Shown in pieces: positions 12,377 through 14,069 of a stretch of DNA of 14,069 bases. A program made the translations under genes and the position numbers. Location: positions 1-14,069 of the forward strand of contig VGDC01000014.1 in assembly GCA_016869895.1 (NCBI GenBank), read 5' to 3'. The DNA is from Alphaproteobacteria bacterium. Lineage in GTDB: Bacteria; Pseudomonadota; Alphaproteobacteria; Rickettsiales; VGDC01. The notes beneath the pieces were generated by a model. It was not told where the DNA came from, made no database searches, and was given only the letters and a program-made list of their open reading frames with translations. How positions within the stretch are numbered: the first letter of the stretch is position 1; each line of letters begins with the position of its first letter.

Positions 12377-14069
12377 ATGCGTCTCCTGCTTTCCACGACC
12401 GCTCTCTGCCTGTGCTTCACGCCGAGTTTCGCGCAGGAAGCACCGAAATGGCAGCCGACTTTGGAACTGGAAGGACGGCTGAACGATGACCGCGCCATCG
12501 CCTATCCCAAAATGCTGATTCCCTTGGCGCAGGACGAAAAATCGCTCCTCTTCGCCGATGTGCGCGGGCGTCTGGATGACCAGAGCAGCCAGGAATATAA
12601 CCTGGGTCTGGGCTATCGCCAGCAGCGCGCCGGCTGGATATTCGGTGGTTATGTCTTCGCCGACCACCTGCACAGCGCGAACGGATTCGACTATTGGCAG
12701 GGAACTGCCGGATTCGAGGCACTCACCGGAGACTGGGATTTGCGCATCAACGGCTATCTCCCCGAAAACGAGGTGAACAGCATCGCCGGCGCGGCCTCCA
12801 TCGTGGTGGATGGCGGAGGCAATATCGGCATCAGCAGCACCAATTTCACGGAACGCGCGCTGCGCGGGGTGGACGCGGAAATCGGATACCGCCTGCCCAT
12901 CGATGCCTTCGACCTCCGCGCATTCGGAGGGTTCTACCATTTCGATGCGAGCGGATTCGAGAATGTGAGCGGCCCGAAGGCGCGCGTGGAATTCACTGTG
13001 AAACACGAACATTGGGACGCACTGCCTGAAGGCGTGGAATTCACCTTCGGCGCGCAATTCCAGAACGATGGCCCGCGCGAAGACATGACCACCGCGCTGG
13101 CGCAGATACGCATCCCCTTTGGTGGAGCAAGCGCGCAGACGGCTAATCTATCGCGTCTTGATCAGCGCATGACGAATTTCATCGAACGCGATGTGGACAT
13201 CGTCGCGGGGACGGGCTCGACCGCCCCGACAGTGGAGGCGGCAGGGGTCTATCATCCGGTGGGCAGCTTCACGCAGGTTAGTACGGTGATTGATGCGGAT
13301 ACGGTGGACATCAACGCCGCCCTCGCTGCGGCGGGAGCCGATTCACTCGTATTATTCGACGGCAGCAAAGGCGATATCGACATCGCAGCGGATAGCGTCA
13401 TCACGCCTTTGGATGGGCAGTTGCTCTTGGGCGGAGGCGCAGAAATCTCAGTGGTCGGTTTGACGAGCGGCAGGGTGGTGGACGCGCCCATCATCGGCAC
13501 GCGACCGAACGTGACCAACTCCGCCGCCATCACCGGTGGGGCGATGCTACGGATAGACGCGATAGACAGCGGATTGCACGGCATTGATTTCACGGCAGGG
13601 AACACGGTGACTTCGGGCATCAGCGTCGAGAACATCTCCGCAGCGCAAGTCGTGGTGGTGACCGATACGCACCTGTCCGGCATGTCCACTTCGGGCTTGA
13701 ACGTGACGAACAGCGTCGGCGCACAGCTCTTCAATGCCATCACCATCGATGACACGGCCACGGGAGTGTCCGTCGACAATAGTTTCCAGACCCTGCTGAG
13801 CGATGTATCCGTGACGAACGCGACGACTGGAATCTTCCTTGATAGCGTCGATACCGCCCTTATGACGGGTATCACGCTGGATGCCGCGAATAACGGCATC
13901 ATCGGCTCTGCTAGTGATTTCGTCGTCGTGAGCGATTTCGACATCACCAGTGATGTCGCTCTGGCATTCGACGGCCTCTCCACGCTGATACTCGAGGACG
14001 GAATCGCCAGAGCAGCGACGTACGGAAACGGCGTGGGCGTCTATACCAACGCATCCAGCGACATCCTGC
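12377..14069 (+). CDS. Inverse autotransporter (intimin/invasin-type barrel) with beta-helix passenger, C-terminus cut by window
   Basis: The reading frame is open for 564 codons to the right edge. Residues 1-19 are a Sec signal peptide (PSFA then QEAP). Residues about 28-248 match the inverse-autotransporter beta domain: LLFADVRGRLDD, YNLGLGYRQQ, GWIFGGYVFAD, WDLRINGYLP, GVDAEIGYRLPI, GFYHFDAS, GPKARVEF and IRIPFGG. Linker residues 259-277 (SRLDQRMTNFIERDVDIVA) are the usual end of this barrel. The rest is a secreted passenger: a LLLGGGAEISV segment at about 347 and, from G440, coils of about 22 residues that suggest a right-handed beta-helix. Such proteins sit in the outer membrane and display the passenger at the surface, commonly for adhesion. 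An in-frame TGA six bases upstream fixes the start. I see no good Shine-Dalgarno before it. Confidence 0.88.
   Translation, partial: MRLLLSTTALCLCFTPSFAQEAPKWQPTLELEGRLNDDRAIAYPKMLIPLAQDEKSLLFADVRGRLDDQSSQEYNLGLGYRQQRAGWIFGGYVFADHLHSANGFDYWQGTAGFEALTGDWDLRINGYLPENEVNSIAGAASIVVDGGGNIGISSTNFTERALRGVDAEIGYRLPIDAFDLRAFGGFYHFDASGFENVSGPKARVEFTVKHEHWDALPEGVEFTFGAQFQNDGPREDMTTALAQIRIPFGGASAQTANLSRLDQRMTNFIERDVDIVAGTGSTAPTVEAAGVYHPVGSFTQVSTVIDADTVDINAALAAAGADSLVLFDGSKGDIDIAADSVITPLDGQLLLGGGAEISVVGLTSGRVVDAPIIGTRPNVTNSAAITGGAMLRIDAIDSGLHGIDFTAGNTVTSGISVENISAAQVVVVTDTHLSGMSTSGLNVTNSVGAQLFNAITIDDTATGVSVDNSFQTLLSDVSVTNATTGIFLDSVDTALMTGITLDAANNGIIGSASDFVVVSDFDITSDVALAFDGLSTLILEDGIARAATYGNGVGVYTNASSDIL
13694..14023 (+). 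repeat. About 22-residue degenerate protein repeats (beta-helix coils) in the passenger
   Basis: Five successive coils can be laid out at residues 440-462 (GLNVTNS...), 463-484 (GVSVDNS...), 485-506 (GIFLDSV...), 507-527 (GIIGSAS...) and 528-549 (ALAFDGL...). They are 23, 22, 22, 21 and 22 residues long. Most begin with glycine and share a hydrophobic-polar alternation ending in ITLDAANN- or VSVTNATT-like strands. The DNA is not repeated, only the protein pattern, so these are old coils and not recent duplications. Confidence 0.6.

Noticed and set aside
12332..13057. 241-codon minus-strand open frame opposite the autotransporter barrel
   Set aside because: The plus-strand frame shows signal peptide, barrel motifs and a promoter; the minus-strand product shows no recognisable fold or ribosome site.
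13252..13983. 243-codon minus-strand open frame opposite the passenger
   Set aside because: Low-complexity Ser/Thr/Pro/Val product mirroring the beta-helix codons; no independent support.

Overview
The window looks like chromosomal DNA of a GC-rich Gram-negative bacterium, most probably an alphaproteobacterium. The reasons are an outer membrane (two lipoboxes, an outer-membrane efflux channel, an outer-membrane beta-barrel adhesin), ubiquinone biosynthesis through a UbiM-type hydroxylase, and high-GC codon use throughout. The order and species cannot be fixed from the sequence alone. There is no tRNA, rRNA, CRISPR array, insertion sequence or phage gene that I can see.

Layout. Positions 1-4097 (minus strand) hold a tripartite RND efflux operon in the order outer-membrane channel, periplasmic adaptor, inner-membrane pump. 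The pump is cut by the left edge, and both junctions are 4-base ATGA overlaps. Positions 4098-4339 form the largest gap. It carries the upstream region of the efflux operon, with two palindromes, and a candidate plus-strand structured RNA that ends in a hairpin followed by a T-run. Positions 4340-12004 (minus strand) hold eleven tightly packed genes: ubiM, pirin, osmC-type, tag, slyX, cvfB-type, greB, yjgR-type ATPase, CHAP lipoprotein, creA and a stand-alone receiver. Almost every junction is an overlap or a gap of 1-12 bases; the largest gap is 41 bases. They are probably transcribed as one or a few long messages. Positions 12005-12089 are a divergent intergenic region. On the plus strand follow a 75-residue two-helix membrane protein and then an inverse autotransporter, cut by the right edge, which has its own good sigma-70-like promoter.

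How the genes may fit together. The long cluster mixes quinone hydroxylation, redox or peroxide handling (pirin, OsmC), DNA alkylation repair (Tag), transcript-cleavage rescue of RNA polymerase (GreB), an S1-type RNA-binding protein, a HerA-like ATPase and envelope proteins. It reads as a housekeeping/stress superoperon rather than one pathway. Most of the window is ordinary core genome. The parts most worth a second look are the candidate structured RNA at about 4195-4330 and the inverse autotransporter, whose passenger appears to be a 22-residue-period beta-helix instead of the Ig-like domains of intimins.
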